Source of the DNA: Ornithodoros turicata
Lineage: Eukaryota > Arthropoda > Arachnida > Ixodida > Argasidae
Reading direction: 5' to 3'
DNA: 64,000 nucleotides
Assembly (NCBI RefSeq): GCF_037126465.1
Contig: NC_088201.1
Location: forward strand, 67,292,879 to 67,356,878
Below are positions 13,001 through 22,535 of this stretch, one piece after another. A program made the position numbers and the translations under genes. Numbering within the stretch: position 1 is the stretch's first letter; each line of letters begins with the position of its first letter. The notes below the pieces were generated by a model, which worked only from the letters and a program-made list of their open reading frames with translations, did not search any database and was not told the origin of the DNA.

Positions 13001-13346
13001 ATTCTCGTATCGCTTACCGACATCTCTACCGCGCGTCATTAAGTCCCTCCTACATCGCTTACGGCGGAATGTTGCCTTTTCGCCGTACTACCGTTACCAG
13101 ATAGGGTGTGCCAGTAGTCCCTTGTGCCCGGAGTGTGGTGTGCCAGCGACCGCGGACCATGTGATCATCGCATGTGCCACCTATAGGAGGGAGCGTCACT
13201 TGTTGGCAAACGACTTTGCGCGGATTGACAGCCGACCCCTTGACCTCAGACTCATTTTGGGACCATGGGACACACGAACGCAGATGTCCATCTTACGACC
13301 CTTCATCAAATTCCTGCAAACCACCGGCCTGATCGACTCTCTCTAA
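10020..13346 (+). CDS. I-like LINE ORF2: endonuclease C-part, reverse transcriptase, RNase H
   Basis: A 1108-codon uninterrupted frame. Residues 1-100 are the C-terminal endonuclease (FLVVGDINAHHPVWG with the GDxN motif, then GSDHIPI with the catalytic SDH). RT spans about 315-600: SSPGPDGI, RPVTLTSCLGKVMER, VFLDVKRAYDTI, GVPQGSVLSPLLFN and the active site LYADDI near residue 538. RNase H spans about 820-950 with the acidic set in FTDGSS, TAELYGI, CADSKPA and HVADAAAA. A CPECGVPATADHVIIAC zinc-binding motif sits near residue 1037. The protein would nick the target DNA and copy LINE RNA into it. The ATG at 10,020 is only the first in-frame methionine after a frameshift, not the native start. 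The lack of any stop in 3.3 kb suggests a young insertion. Confidence 0.92.
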   Translation: MTVFDDLDPPFLVVGDINAHHPVWGSPKTDRKGKIWLEIIERFDLHLLNDGSPTFIGRSFSTDVLDVSLCSKDICRDLHWYTDLDSRGSDHIPIYVTYNRYPPASGCRMVKITDWHGFRTACAEHAESLRSVNDVGKLIVRSLALSTKSVRLIPGHLGTNPRVEQLRALPRRAERKARRTGDIHDIQEARRASKQVQKALRDIDRQRWRQFCMTLSPFASRARIWRIARSLKETHPVRNPLGSLALSTSSSEKLVASEFCRLITRAADVCRCAEHRAGTACLKSTLEQVIMPSIPPLDMDFTMEELLTAISSSSRKSSPGPDGITYAAIRNLDTLSLKAVLAMYNHSWRSGQVPLEWKVGQVVPLLKPGKHPSQLSSFRPVTLTSCLGKVMERMVLRRLEWWLESHGFFPHEQSGFRRYRNSMDSVVDLVTAVQVGKQRRKISVAVFLDVKRAYDTISHVSILHDLYQAGLSHRTLCWLQDFLQQRSVFVRTSQGDTDLFPVPQGVPQGSVLSPLLFNVVMAGIKSCIRKKVNLSLYADDICIWSTGTSRPAIRQRLQATLDDIHTYLLRAGMEISAEKSAALAFSRKSMQRCRLHIGDRPLVNVQHHKFLGVTLTTSLSWKRHIDGMEKKAQRWTAVIRHFAGMRWGRDEKDLLMLHNALIGATVAYSLPVLHDLPSTLAQRIRAMLARSLRVCLGVPRGAETRLVVAEARDIPFEVLRNTETVRQYLRLIAHHRHHPLTRKLRARRSTPIHGCIMSFKSRVPKFVISPAAESTAPWTLPSPSVTASVPGITDNKRSYPDLVLQQLTMDFIGTAYDGFCTVFTDGSSTKTSSSSSFVVPSIPLTRGCRLSHRTSSTTAELYGILLFLQYAATCDPRRWVVCADSKPALRCLKTSGLRGSLATPVINILRLLKSITAHGHTIAFQWIPGHCGISGNHVADAAAAAAHHQGKWVPIVLPRGDRRSLLRDWAASSSVEQWRRGVPASTILGIVDATFSYRLPTSLPRVIKSLLHRLRRNVAFSPYYRYQIGCASSPLCPECGVPATADHVIIACATYRRERHLLANDFARIDSRPLDLRLILGPWDTRTQMSILRPFIKFLQTTGLIDSL

Positions 13347-13479
13347 AACCCTGTCAGCGTCGTCAGCATCATCCTCATCACCATCCTCTCATTTTCCCCC
13401 AATAGCAATGGGGTAGCATTCTGCTCAATGAGCGGAAGTCATCCCCATATCATCGTCATCATGTATTTCTCTCTCTCTC

Positions 13480-13493
13480 TTGTTAAAATTTGT
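13480..13493. repeat. Target-site duplication, right copy (14 bp)
   Basis: Exact repeat of 9822-9835, directly after the CT-rich 3' end of the I-like LINE. Confidence 0.85.
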
Positions 13494-13962
13494 CCAAGCT
13501 GAAACACACACACAAAATCAACAGGAACGTGCCACGAAGGCATACTTCGTGGTCGTAGTCCTTTTTAATACATATTTTTTTTAAATAAAACAACTAGGAC
13601 TATCTGTAGATTAGTTTCGCATTTACGCGTATGCGAGTGGAGGAAAATCTTATCTGCAAGGTATTTTGACATTCTAATTTCCATAATTCACGAAGATGTA
13701 ATTTTTTTTCTAATGAAGCCGTTTTTGTTTCTTTCCAGAAACAGAGGGAGCAGGATTGCTGGCAATCTTTCTTCATGTTCATTTTAGATATGAGATGAAT
13801 CCTTCATATCTGCATGCTTCAAGTTATTATCCACAGATGTAACATTTGTATGTAGTGCAACGTTTCAGGTTTTCCATTACGGATATACCTCGCTCGCACT
13901 AGTCTACTTCCCTTATTCTCCGTAGGGGTGTCGGAAGTCCTTCACGACAAGGGGGAGCGAGT

Positions 13963-13995
13963 TCTAACCTAACCTAACCTAACCCAACCTAACCT
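13963..13995. repeat. Interstitial (CCTAA)n telomere-type repeat
   Basis: About six units of CCTAA with one slip (AACCTAACCTAACCCAACCT). CCTAA/TTAGG is the common arthropod telomere repeat. The tract is short and internal, so it is either a repair scar or a chance microsatellite; nothing else telomeric is next to it. Confidence 0.65.
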
Positions 13996-15044
13996 GGAGG
14001 AGAGCACTGCAGGACATGGAGTTAGAGATTCAGAAGTGTGGCATATACAAAAATAGGATCCACTAGTAATGACTCGTCCAAGTGATCTGATGACGGTGGA
14101 CGTTGTAATGCAGATGGGGAAGGCCATCCCGCGTTCTTGATTACCTTGAGGCGTTTACCTTGATTAACTCGCACTAGAGCAGCAGAAACTGAAGTGCTTG
14201 TTGACGGTTTCACTAAAGGCGCGGATTGTTCCGGTTCCAGAGAAACAGTCCCGGAGCAAAAAAAAAAAAAAAATGCTCCAGGAGGTTTTGGTCCTGGAAA
14301 AAAAGCCCTCCCAACAAGCGAGGGTGCAAAAAATGCCCCTCCGACTATCTTCGCAGAGTGGATTTTCTTGCAAGATTGATCTTGTATGATTTTTACATGA
14401 TTTATTTCGGTCTCATCCCTTTCGCCGATTCTGGCTTGCATGGAGAATAGCCGCCGAAGAGGTTCTCATGCGGAATAGCCGCATGTGTAAACGATAATAT
14501 TTCTTGGCATATGAATGTCATGTCACATTTAGAATATTCTGTGTTTTATTTTGGGGCTATTATGCGGCTTCCGTATCAGCTGTTCATCCACAAACCGGCA
14601 AAAGTGGTGTCATCCACGTGATGGACCCCTCATGGAATTTATTTGCGCAGTAGAAATAGGCAAGAGAAGTGTTCATGTCACTAGATAACATCAAGCCCTA
14701 TTCGCGGTGGCACAGCGTGCTGTACTTTTCACCGCTTTCGAAACATGTCCCCTCTACAAGGACGCTTTCCTTAGGCGTGACAGAGCGCCTCGGAAAGAGC
14801 GCGAAAAGAAAAACGAGTGCTACGTTTTGGTACTTGAGTTACAGACAGTTGCTAAAGTATCACCTGCTGGTAACTCAAGTAGCAAAAATAGCGGTCGTTT
14901 TTTTCTTTTATCGCCCAGAAACGACCTCTGACGTAATCCTGAAGAATTCACGAAATACGTTGCCAGACTTTTGCACAATGAGAGCTGTATCATGGCAGAA
15001 GCAGCGCAGCGAGTTTATCCTTGTGACAGAGAATGGAAAGGTTG
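13996..15044. other. Unassigned DNA
   Basis: Contains a run of 15 A at about 14,259-14,273 in a G/C-rich context and several chance open frames. No domain recognised. Confidence 0.4.
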
Positions 15045-15111
15045 TTTATAAGGTACATTTCATAAGGTACGCGCGTAGTAATCCGTGCTCTTATAAAACA
15101 GCAACGTATCC

Positions 15112-15300
15112 CGTACGAAAATTCCGGATCAAACTTGATCAGCCCGGATCTGGTTTTAATCAGGCCGGATCAAGAGGAATCCGGGGTCGTTCAGGTCCCT
15201 TCCAGCTGGTTCCGGGCTGGATCTGCCTTTATCCTGCCTGAAGAAAACCGGAATGTCCCGGATTCCGGAACACCCAGGTTTTGATCAGGCCAGTACAAGC
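15112..15300. repeat. Left subterminal GATC/ATCCGG repeat block
   Basis: After the CGTACGAAAATTCCGG inverted-repeat core come many short copies of GGATC, TTGATC and ATCAGG. The mirrored block is at 18,190-18,578. Such clusters often act as transposase-binding arrays; this function is inferred. Confidence 0.55.
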
Positions 15301-17379
15301 TAATCAGGTTTAGTTCGCAGACCAAACGCGAACCTGGCATTGGTCGATGTGGGTCGGGTTAACACCAGGCCTACCGGACCCGGGCCTACCGGACTTGGGC
15401 CGTTTTTTTCTTTTCTTTTTTTCTGTTTAAAACCCATTAAAGGAGTTCTGTACAGAGAGAGCGAAACTTTTCTAATGTTGGGTCTATAATGTTTGCGTGA
15501 ACTCGAAATTCGTAGCCCGCCAGTATTGGTTTCTGTGGTTGTTACACAACACCGGGAATTAACTGCATTTAACCGTTCGGTTTTTCGGTTGCGCTGATCC
15601 AAAAAATAAAAGCAAAAACAGTAGTTGAAATACATTCATACGGACTTTTGCCTCAGAATGAGGTTGTTTGAATTGGTGTCATGCGTTAACTAAGCTACCT
15701 TTGTTAATTGAACTCGCGAATTAGTCAAGGAAAGGTAGTATTTTTCTGCATGGATTCGGAATCCTGTCGCAATACACACTATTCCAATCAAAGTCGCTGG
15801 GTTTTTCACAAGATTTGTACAGAAATTTGACAGCCGAAGATACGTCGCTTTGGGAAGTATGGTCGGTGGAATTTTGCGTTTGCGGAACTCTCGGCTCCCC
15901 CTTTATCTAGACAAAGTGGAAAGAGCGACACGTTTTATTCCGATCGAGGGTCTTGTCGTCGTCATTGTCAGTGGCTGGTGGCTGAGGACAGACACTTTGA
16001 CAATGGTATACGTGCGATTGCGGCGTGGTTTCTTTTGTTTTCGCATGGGAGGAAGAGTATTTGAACGGAGCCAACAATTCGGCAAACCAGCGATCGCGCT
16101 TCATCCAATAGCGAAATTGCGACTGCCAAATTTCTGTAGAAACCTTGTGAAAAACCGCGCGATTTTGAGTGCATTTGCGTGCCAGTGCGATGCGCTTCCA
16201 GATTAATGAAGAAAAATGCTTCCTTTGCTGGGCTAGTTTACGACTTCAATTAACAAAATTAGCCTAATTAACGTGTGACACGAATTTAAACGGCCCCCCA
16301 ATCAGTGGCAAAAGTTTGTCTGAGTGCAGTCCAAGTAGCTGGATAATTTTCTTAAGTAAAAACTATTTTTGGGAATTTAATGGCATCCTCTCGTGGAACC
16401 CATTGTATGTGCTCCCCGTTGTGAATGAAGTTTTGTAAACCAGATTTGAGTAAATGAAAACAATGCACTACAGAAGAACTTTGCTTTGAAATTTTGCCTT
16501 TTTCCAACTGCACGGTGCACTCAGCATATGATGTGAAATCTGAACACCATGCCTTGTGCCCGATTTGTCGAAAATCAGGGTCACGAAATTAAACAACCTT
16601 TATGTTGTGCGCGCTCTCACTTTTCTCGAAGCTGCATATATTTCAGTACGCATTTTAGAATTTCTACGCCGTACTGTTTCTGCACTCTACATCTTTCTTG
16701 TGTTTCCGGCAGCGCGTGTGGTGGCCTGCCACAGGAACATTTTGTTAATTCATACATATTTGGTAATCAATTAATATTCACGCACTGCAACATTTGAGTA
16801 TTTCTTCCGCCGCATTCGCGTGTGATTCAGGTAAATGCCTCCGTGACGTTCCGACTTCGGAAACATTCCTACATTCCTCGGCTTAGCAATAATAATAATA
16901 AAACACCGTGTCACACTGTTATGTCGCATCAGACATCGACAATCCTAAGTCATATGAAATCGCATTTGGAGCCATTTACTCAAGAAGAACAGCTTTTCCA
17001 AAAAGAAACCTCAGTCACACTGGCAGAACGTGAACAATGACGGACAGAAGGGCGACCATTGGCCAGCAAATTCTCTAGCCTCTATCCTCCGCGGTGACCT
17101 GGAAAACTTTCGTTTCACCCCTCCCGGGATTTTCCATTCTGCCGCCGGCTCCACGTGAAGAGGACGTCAAGCTTTGGCGCGATTCACCATGGTATTTGGA
17201 TTCCTCCTGGTCAAGCGTCACAGGTTTGTTGTTTCATTAGCTTTGGTATATTGTGTTGCGTTAGCCGTTTAGCTCACTGCACTTTACTGAGGAAATTGCT
17301 GTGCTCGCAGACACATACTATCTGGAACTGTAAGCGAAAATCATCCTGGAAGTTCATCCCCCCCTTTTTTTTTCAACAG

Positions 17380-17499
17380 CGAAGGTGCGATAACGCGAAC
17401 TACGTAACCCGAGAAATTAAGTTGATCGACCAAGTTACGGCACTCCGTGAGCAAGTCAGCACATTAAGAAGAAGGTTGTTGAAATCGAAACATATAGAG
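17380..17499 (+). CDS. Putative internal exon, coiled coil
   Basis: A 120-base exon is predicted between a strong acceptor (pyrimidine run ending TTTCAACAG) and a consensus donor (GAG|GTGAGT). It stays open as a whole number of codons in one frame only. The product is basic at the start (RRCDNANYV) and then heptad-like (IKLIDQVTALREQVSTLRRR), a leucine-zipper coiled coil that would mediate dimerisation. Its role is unknown. Upstream exons could not be placed with confidence: a candidate ending at a CAG|GTTTGT donor at about 17,221 would join in frame, and other frames are possible. Confidence 0.45.
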
Positions 17500-17596
17500 G
17501 TGAGTATGCGCCGTAATTTTTCCTTTCTGCCCTCAACAAGTACTCTTATTTTATTTATTTCTACCTGTGTTTCTTCTGTACAAAACATGTTCACAG

Positions 17597-17787
17597 AACT
17601 AGATCACCTGCTGAGCAATGCCAGCAGACTGGTGCGGAAGCTACAAAAATTGCCTGGCTTGAATGCAGACCTCCAGAAAATGGCGGCCACCTCATTGGCA
17701 ATGGCGGTCCGACACGCATCGTCCTCGGGTGGGTGCAACATGTCGACTGAGAAACGACAACTCAAGCACTCCGGCCCCCAGGAAAAG
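17597..17787 (+). CDS. Putative internal exon
   Basis: Bounded by an acceptor after a pyrimidine-rich tract (ATGTTCACAG) and a good donor (AAAAG|GTACGT). One frame is open throughout (LLSNASRLVRKLQKLPGLNA ... KHSGPQEK) and ends in phase 0, fitting the next exon. However the previous exon ends in phase 0, whereas this frame needs one base carried over; joined as drawn, the second codon would be TAG. Either an indel has broken the gene, or one of the splice sites differs from my choice. A second frame is open from 17,624 for about 40 codons. Confidence 0.4.
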
Positions 17788-17909
17788 GTACGTACCTGTT
17801 ATTTGTAACTGGATTTTCAATTAATCGTGTCAGATTCGGGCATATTCATGTGTACATTCATTGTGGCACGAAAATTTTGGTCTACAATCGTTTCCATGCG
17901 TCCATGCAG

Positions 17910-18023
17910 GTCACTGAGCTCATCACTGGGTCAAGCATATTAGTGCCACCTTGCGAGATTTCTGGCATACGTCTGGGAGGGATTGCCACACCTTGTGAAG
18001 ACGACGGGCACGCGGCTCCGTGA
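17910..18023 (+). CDS. Putative terminal exon with stop codon
   Basis: Begins after TCCATGCAG, continues in phase 0 from the preceding exon, and codes 37 residues (VTELITGSSILVPPCEISGI ... GHAAP) before TGA at 18,021-18,023. An AATAAA signal follows 66 bases later. The ordered acceptor, stop and poly(A) signal argue for a real transcription unit inside the inverted-repeat segment. No family recognised. Confidence 0.45.
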   Translation, partial: VTELITGSSILVPPCEISGIRLGGIATPCEDDGHAAP

Positions 18024-18088
18024 GCTTAGCGAGAAATGGTGAATGAAGCTGTTTCCGACAAATGTAAATGAATTTACTGCTGGTTTTC

Positions 18089-18094
18089 AATAAA
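18089..18094 (+). terminator. Candidate poly(A) signal AATAAA
   Basis: AATAAA in the context TTTTCAATAAATGCATATC, 66 bases after the predicted stop codon of the internal gene, at a normal distance for a short 3' UTR. Not proven. Confidence 0.4.
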
Positions 18095-18680
18095 TGCATA
18101 TCATATACTCACACATTTGTTACTTCTTTTGAAACGCACGTTGGGCATACGGATGACCCCGGGATTGAGGCTGGGGTTTAAACGAACTGAGTCAGGCTAT
18201 TATCCGATATCGGCTCGGATCTGTACACGGAATGGTCAGGAATAGGTCACGTTTTGATCAAAAGCTATTCAGGGGACAATACAAGTTTGATCTGGGTTAC
18301 GACACCTCTAATCCAGATGTGATCAAATTTGGAATGAATCTGTGCCAAAATTTTATTGGGAGCCGATCAGTTTCTGATCAGTGCTCTGAATCATGGTTTG
18401 ATCAAAGGTTAGTCAGGAGGCGGTACAATTTTGATCCGGATTTGATAACATTTTGAATAAAGCTTTATCACAATTTTATCATATGCTGATCAGTGATCCT
18501 GCCCAATTTAGGAATCAAACCGGATCAACCATCCGGGATCAGGACCGGATTCTAATTTGATTCCGGAATTTTCGTACGGCCTTCTAAAAAAGAAGGCGTG
18601 ACCATTGTCAAAAAGCGTACCTTATAAATGGAGAGGTGGTGTACCCTATATTTACAGGGTACAGCGTCATAGAAGGTACG

Positions 18681-19029
18681 TTATACGGTACAGACTTTAG
18701 AGTGTAGCAACGTTCGAGCTTGCTCCGTAGAATCACATCTGTAACATATGCTCAGCGTGGCAGCCACAAAGCTGCGGCTATTTTTCCTTTGTAGATGTAC
18801 TTTCTGGCTTGCACTGCGGCCTCCACAGGGGGCGCCGTCGCCGTGGAACACTGATGTCTTGCCAAGACACACGAGGCCCGGCCGCTTTCGCTTCAGCGCC
18901 TTATGCACACCCCTGAGAACCTGGCAGTAGTATGCACTATTAATGGTGGCACCACTTGGCAGAAAATCCACATGAATAACGCCACCCTTGTCCCAGAAAA
19001 CCGTGGCCATGACCTTACCCGCAGATTTT
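18681..19029 (-). pseudogene. mariner-type transposase fragment
   Basis: On the minus strand the frame from 19,029 reads KSAGKVMATVFWDKGG, then HVDFLPSGATINSAYYCQVL and HKALKRKRPGL. This is the middle of the mariner DDD catalytic domain, including the first two acidic-residue neighbourhoods (the WD of VFWD, and the degraded FHGDGAP where the family has H(Q)DNAP). The N-terminal paired-type DNA-binding part is missing and the frame degenerates after VFHGDGAP. It lies just outside the right inverted repeat of the 15.0-18.6 kb segment, so it need not belong to it. Confidence 0.8.
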
Positions 19030-19467
19030 ATTTATATGGTATTTAAACACCTTTATTCCGGTTGATACGGCCGTAGGTTTTTAATTAACACGCTCAGCTC
19101 GCTAATAAATACGTAGTAATATGTAAATACGAAAAATCAAAATAGCTATGTTCTAGCTTGGAGGATGAAATGGTGAATACCAAAGATAGAAGACAATGGA
19201 AACTTCCTGTTGTGGACAGTCTCAAAAATGCACGGCTTATGGTACAAGAGCTCACCCCCCTATTTCCTGTAAGCATTTCACTGTATTTGAGGACTGCTCT
19301 GACACAGTCCATACCTGCAGCCCCTAGAGCAATGATCATCCTTGTTTCTTCTTGGTTGGAATACTGTATTATTCCAAAAGCGTTATGTGAAGCCATTGGA
19401 AAAATATATATTCGTTTTAATGGCAACCCTGCAACGCTGTTTAGGCATGTAATCTGGATGTTTCTAT
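19030..19467. other. Unassigned DNA
   Basis: No recognisable feature between the mariner fragment and the next hAT-like end. Confidence 0.4.
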
Positions 19468-20356
19468 CAGGGTGTCGAACCGAAACGTTTTTCGTTCCGG
19501 TTCTATCATAAACGGTCCGGTACCGGTTCTGCTCCGGACCAAAAAAATAACGGTTCATACCGGTTTTAACTGGTTTTGCTTCTGGTGGGCATATTCATTC
19601 CCAGAAAAAAAATCACCATTGCAAAATGTAAACCGTTTATTCCGCATACATGGTATTTAATATTAATAAGCAGCTGTGAAATTGGTAGCTCCTGGTTCCT
19701 GTAGGTGACTGTCGGTTCAAATAGGCTGTCCCCTTTCTTGAAGCGCATGATACAGACGGACTTGTTTGTCGTGATGTCATACGTAAAGTACTTTCTTGCT
19801 GGATTGGTGCGATTGCGTCCCATCCGAATGTCTGTTGCTGCTTCCTAGCCAGCAAGCACCACCGCACGAGTACGACGCAAATCGAGAAACACCTTCACTC
19901 ACCAACGTGCTTGACGGCTCCGTTTTCTTTTCTTCGTGTCCTGTCCACAAAAGAGGCGCCACTTCGCACGCTCTTGCTAGATAGTCACAACCGGTCACAT
20001 GTACCTCTAAGTCTATGTGCGCGAACGATAAAACGTTACAAAGGGAGCCTAAGGGTCATAGTATACCGACATACATTCCACCGTAGGGTTATCGCTTCTG
20101 ATTCGAAGAGGGAGGTCGGCGTACGCCTTTTTTGGCAATTTGGATACATGAAAATTGCCACAAAAAGGCATACGCCCCCCTCTCTCTGCGAATCAGAAGC
20201 GGTAATCCTATCATTCTTGGCAACGGTTGGAGCACAGCGTGCTATGCGGTGAAGTTGTGTTTCTAGAGTGTAGTCCAAACTGGCGAAGTTTTTTTCTTGG
20301 ACCGAAAACCGTTAAATAAATTTTTCGGTTCCATCATATCCATTTTGGTTCTTATT
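19468..20356. mobile_element. hAT-like or foldback element, right end degraded
   Basis: Starts with CAGGGTGTCGAACCGAAACG, a sequence of hAT terminal type, followed by repeated CGGTTC/GAACCG words. The right side (20,290-20,356) repeats ACCGAAAACCG and TTCGGTTCCATCATATCC, mirroring GGTTCTATCATAAACGGT near 19,497, but the expected GACACCCTG terminus is absent. No transposase frame is visible. The internal hairpin at 20,085-20,209 is listed separately. Confidence 0.45.
20085..20209. repeat. Imperfect hairpin, about 57-bp arms
   Basis: Arms 20,085-20,141 and 20,151-20,209 share TATCGCTTCTGATTCG, GGCGTACGCC-like and TTGGCAATTT words as reverse complements, with a few mismatches and a 9-base loop. 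Confidence 0.7.
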
Positions 20357-20707
20357 CATGATAAGAGTACGCTATCTCACCTACGGAACGACAGAACCGC
20401 CAGCGCTGTTTATCAGTTGCTTTGAGAACGAATACCAAAGCGTCTCTTGCGGCTGTTCCTAATCTTCCGTCGCCCCCGTGCGTGAACCAGGAGGATGAAC
20501 ACGAAATTGACAGCCGGATAGCTGGTCCAAAGAGCGCATTGGTGCACTGCTCCACGTAAGAAATATGTAAACCGAAGAGTGACGAAATCTGGGCTTGTTG
20601 GTATGAGACCATATTGCTGCAGAGCGCTATAAAGACGAGGACTTAAGAAGGAACACAACACATGCGCTAACTTCCAACACTTTAATGAAAGTTGTCGTAT
20701 CAGCTGC

Positions 20708-21185
20708 TTAAACGCTCCTGGCCACCTGTCGGTTCTTTCTACTTTTACACGTGTCAAGGTACGTCAGCTCCCTATCAGATGAAGCAATGGAAGGAACACT
20801 GACACAGACCTGACCCAAATCCTTAATTGTTTGGGCCTCTATAATCTCTCTAGCTGTTCTGTCCGATGAATACGCACTGGGTTACCACAGGTTCACACCT
20901 ACACACCCTGCAGTGTTCCGCTAGCCACCCTCCCCTGCAGTTCTTGAAGTTTAGCCAATGCTCCCGCAGTCAGTCGTTCACACAGCGCCCTGTTTGTCCC
21001 ACGTATGACTTTCCGCTCAAAAGTGGAATCCTGTAGACAACGTTCTGCCTGCATTCCACGTACGGGTTCCTGTGTTGCTTTTTGCACCCCTTCGGTTCTT
21101 GATCTACGCCGTTGAGCAGCCGACAAAGCTTAATGAGTTTTTCAGGGGCCGAGAACACAACTCGGACGTCGGCACGACCAGCCAT
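20708..21185 (-). pseudogene. Penelope GIY-YIG endonuclease with nonsense codon
   Basis: Starts MAGRADVRVVFSAPEK and holds the nuclease core VVYRIPLLSGKSYVGQTGR (the Y...YVG pair of GIY-YIG). The codon after CVND is TGA, where the plus-strand copy has CGA (Arg), so the nuclease is cut short about 70 residues in; the rest of the frame (LREHWLNFKNCRGGW ...) continues to a stop at 20,708-20,710. It is also out of frame with the RT because the A-run between the two domains is shorter than in the partner. Confidence 0.8.
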
Positions 21186-22324
21186 TTTTTTAGTTTATGG
21201 GATACTTTATGGATATAGGGAATAACTGCGGTTCTTGCTGTTCTATCCTCCAACTCCGGATCCGATTGTCTCCGACTTAAAGTCTTCCTGGGCAGGGACT
21301 CGGCAACCGTCGTGGGCAAGGTCATTGGATACCCCGACTTTTCCAGCCTGATGGCCTGTTGGTGTATACTATGATTCATAGAATGGGGGCATGCTTTTTT
21401 GATTGCGTTCTGAAAACACGTATTAACTATGCCCCTCTTCGCCAACTTCGAATGGGCTGACGAAAAAGGCAGGAGAGGTTTGTTACCTCTGGGCGGGTAC
21501 ATCCAACAGGCGTGTTCTTCAGTAAAGGTCAGACTTAGATCCAGGAACTTAATGCTGCCATTGGTCATCCTCTCTTGGGTGGTTTCAAGCGGTCTTAAGG
21601 CTTCCTGTATCGATGTCAGGACTGACTCCATCATCTGCTCAGTAGCCTGGTGCCTCAGAACTATCAGATAGCCATCGACGTATCGGAATACGCGAACGAC
21701 CTCATTCTGTACTCGCCCTGCGATCTCCCTGTCTAGTCTTGCCAACACAATGTCACTAAGTAGCGGGGCCAAGCAAGACCCAATGCATATTCCTTGCTTC
21801 TGGATCAGATACTCCCCCTTCCATTTAACATATGTAGAGTTGAGGTACACGGATAACAACACCAAAAAACCGCACACCGAGACTCCCGTCGCATTCAGAA
21901 AACGAATGTTTCCGAACTTCTCGATGGCCTCCTCAACACAATGGCTTACTAAGTCATGCGGCAATGAATAGTACAGATCCTTGATATCTACCGACAAAGC
22001 AGAGAACCCATCGTTCGGGTGTGAGCGCAAGAATTCAATTACCTTCTCAGAACTTCTTATCAGAAAAGGGTCCTCTACTTCCAGCATATTCAGCTTTTCT
22101 TGTAAAAATAACGCTATTGCTTTCTGCCAAGATCCCCTCTCTGACACAATAACTCTTAAGGGCACTCCCGGTTTGTGAGTTTTCCCACTGAAAAACACTT
22201 CCAGAGAATCCCTCTCACATCGGTCGACACTCTTCACCAGCTTATCGACGTGCAACTGACGGCATAGTTCCTTAGCCCTGGTTTTGACCTTGGCCGGAGA
22301 GATGTTCCTCCGACGCTCGAGCAC
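21104..22324 (-). pseudogene. Penelope-like reverse transcriptase, active site mutated
   Basis: A 406-codon frame. It shows KTHKPGVPLRVIVSERGSW in the N-terminal RT region, SVDIKDLYYSLPHDLV (motif A, catalytic Asp), QGICIGSCLAPLLSDIVLA (motif B), and FRYVDGYLIVL where Penelope RTs have YVDD: the second catalytic aspartate is changed to glycine by one base. KFLDLSLTF follows. The change should abolish polymerase activity. C-terminal residues after HKLKK are read out of the native frame because of the shortened A-tract. Penelope elements are linked to telomeric or random insertion through a GIY-YIG nuclease; this copy is judged dead. Confidence 0.85.
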
Positions 22325-22535
22325 CGCGGAAACCGCACACGTCGCACGTAGTCAGGAGGTACACTCGAACGCAGCAGCGGCTGTGTTTCTCTGCCGGCAA
22401 GCCGCTCTGTGCTTGGTGGTTGCTTGCTTCGGAACGCAGCGCGCAGCGGCGCGTGGGCGTATGTACATTGCGTTTCAAGAGAGACTCATCGCCGCTCTAT
22501 TGTACATGCTCCGGTGTTAGTTCCTCTTTCTTGAA

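Larger units (their letters stand above)
9836..13479 (+). mobile_element. I-like LINE, 5' truncated, with 14-bp TSD
   Basis: A non-LTR retrotransposon of the I group (the lineage whose ORF2 carries endonuclease, RT and RNase H). The insert runs between two exact copies of TTGTTAAAATTTGT, is 3.64 kb long, lacks ORF1 and the first part of the endonuclease, and keeps a short 3' untranslated region (13,347-13,479) rich in TCA/TCATCA triplets ending in a CT run. Truncation at the 5' end is normal for LINE insertions. A related but diverged family member lies at 27.76-29.38 kb on the other strand. Confidence 0.9.
15045..18628 (+). mobile_element. 3.6-kb segment bounded by inverted repeats, with an internal spliced gene
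   Basis: TTTATAAGGTAC at 15,045-15,056 is inverted exactly at 18,617-18,628. Further in, CGTACGAAAATTCCGG (15,112-15,127) is inverted exactly at 18,563-18,578. Both ends then run into several hundred bases of degenerate ATCCGG/TTGATC repeats (15,128-15,300 and 18,190-18,560). Paired ends plus many subterminal repeats are what foldback-type or large-TIR DNA transposons show. The left end has an extra ATAAGGTAC copy. No clean target-site duplication was found, though loosely similar tracts (ATGGAAAGGTTGT and ATGGAGAGGTGGT) flank it. No known transposase was recognised; the internal gene is described separately. An internal inverted repeat (15,799-15,828 against 16,128-16,156) is also present. 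Confidence 0.6.
20610..22520 (-). mobile_element. Penelope-like element, minus-strand copy
   Basis: Carries a Penelope-type RT followed by a GIY-YIG endonuclease on the minus strand. Its 3' limit at 20,610 (GCGCTCTGCAGCAATATG) coincides with the 3' limit of the plus-strand copy at about 24,453. The 5' limit is uncertain (about 22,500); the RT N-terminus is more complete here than in the partner. Both coding parts carry damage. Confidence 0.8.

Noticed and set aside
14022..14441. Open frames on both strands over an A-run.
   Set aside because: They are driven by the homopolymer and translate to low-complexity residues; no domain.
16549..17040. Possible upstream exons (including a THAP-like DNA-binding part) for the spliced gene at 17.4-18.0 kb.
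   Set aside because: Several splice sites are possible but no frame gives a recognisable THAP or other zinc domain, so no exon was called.
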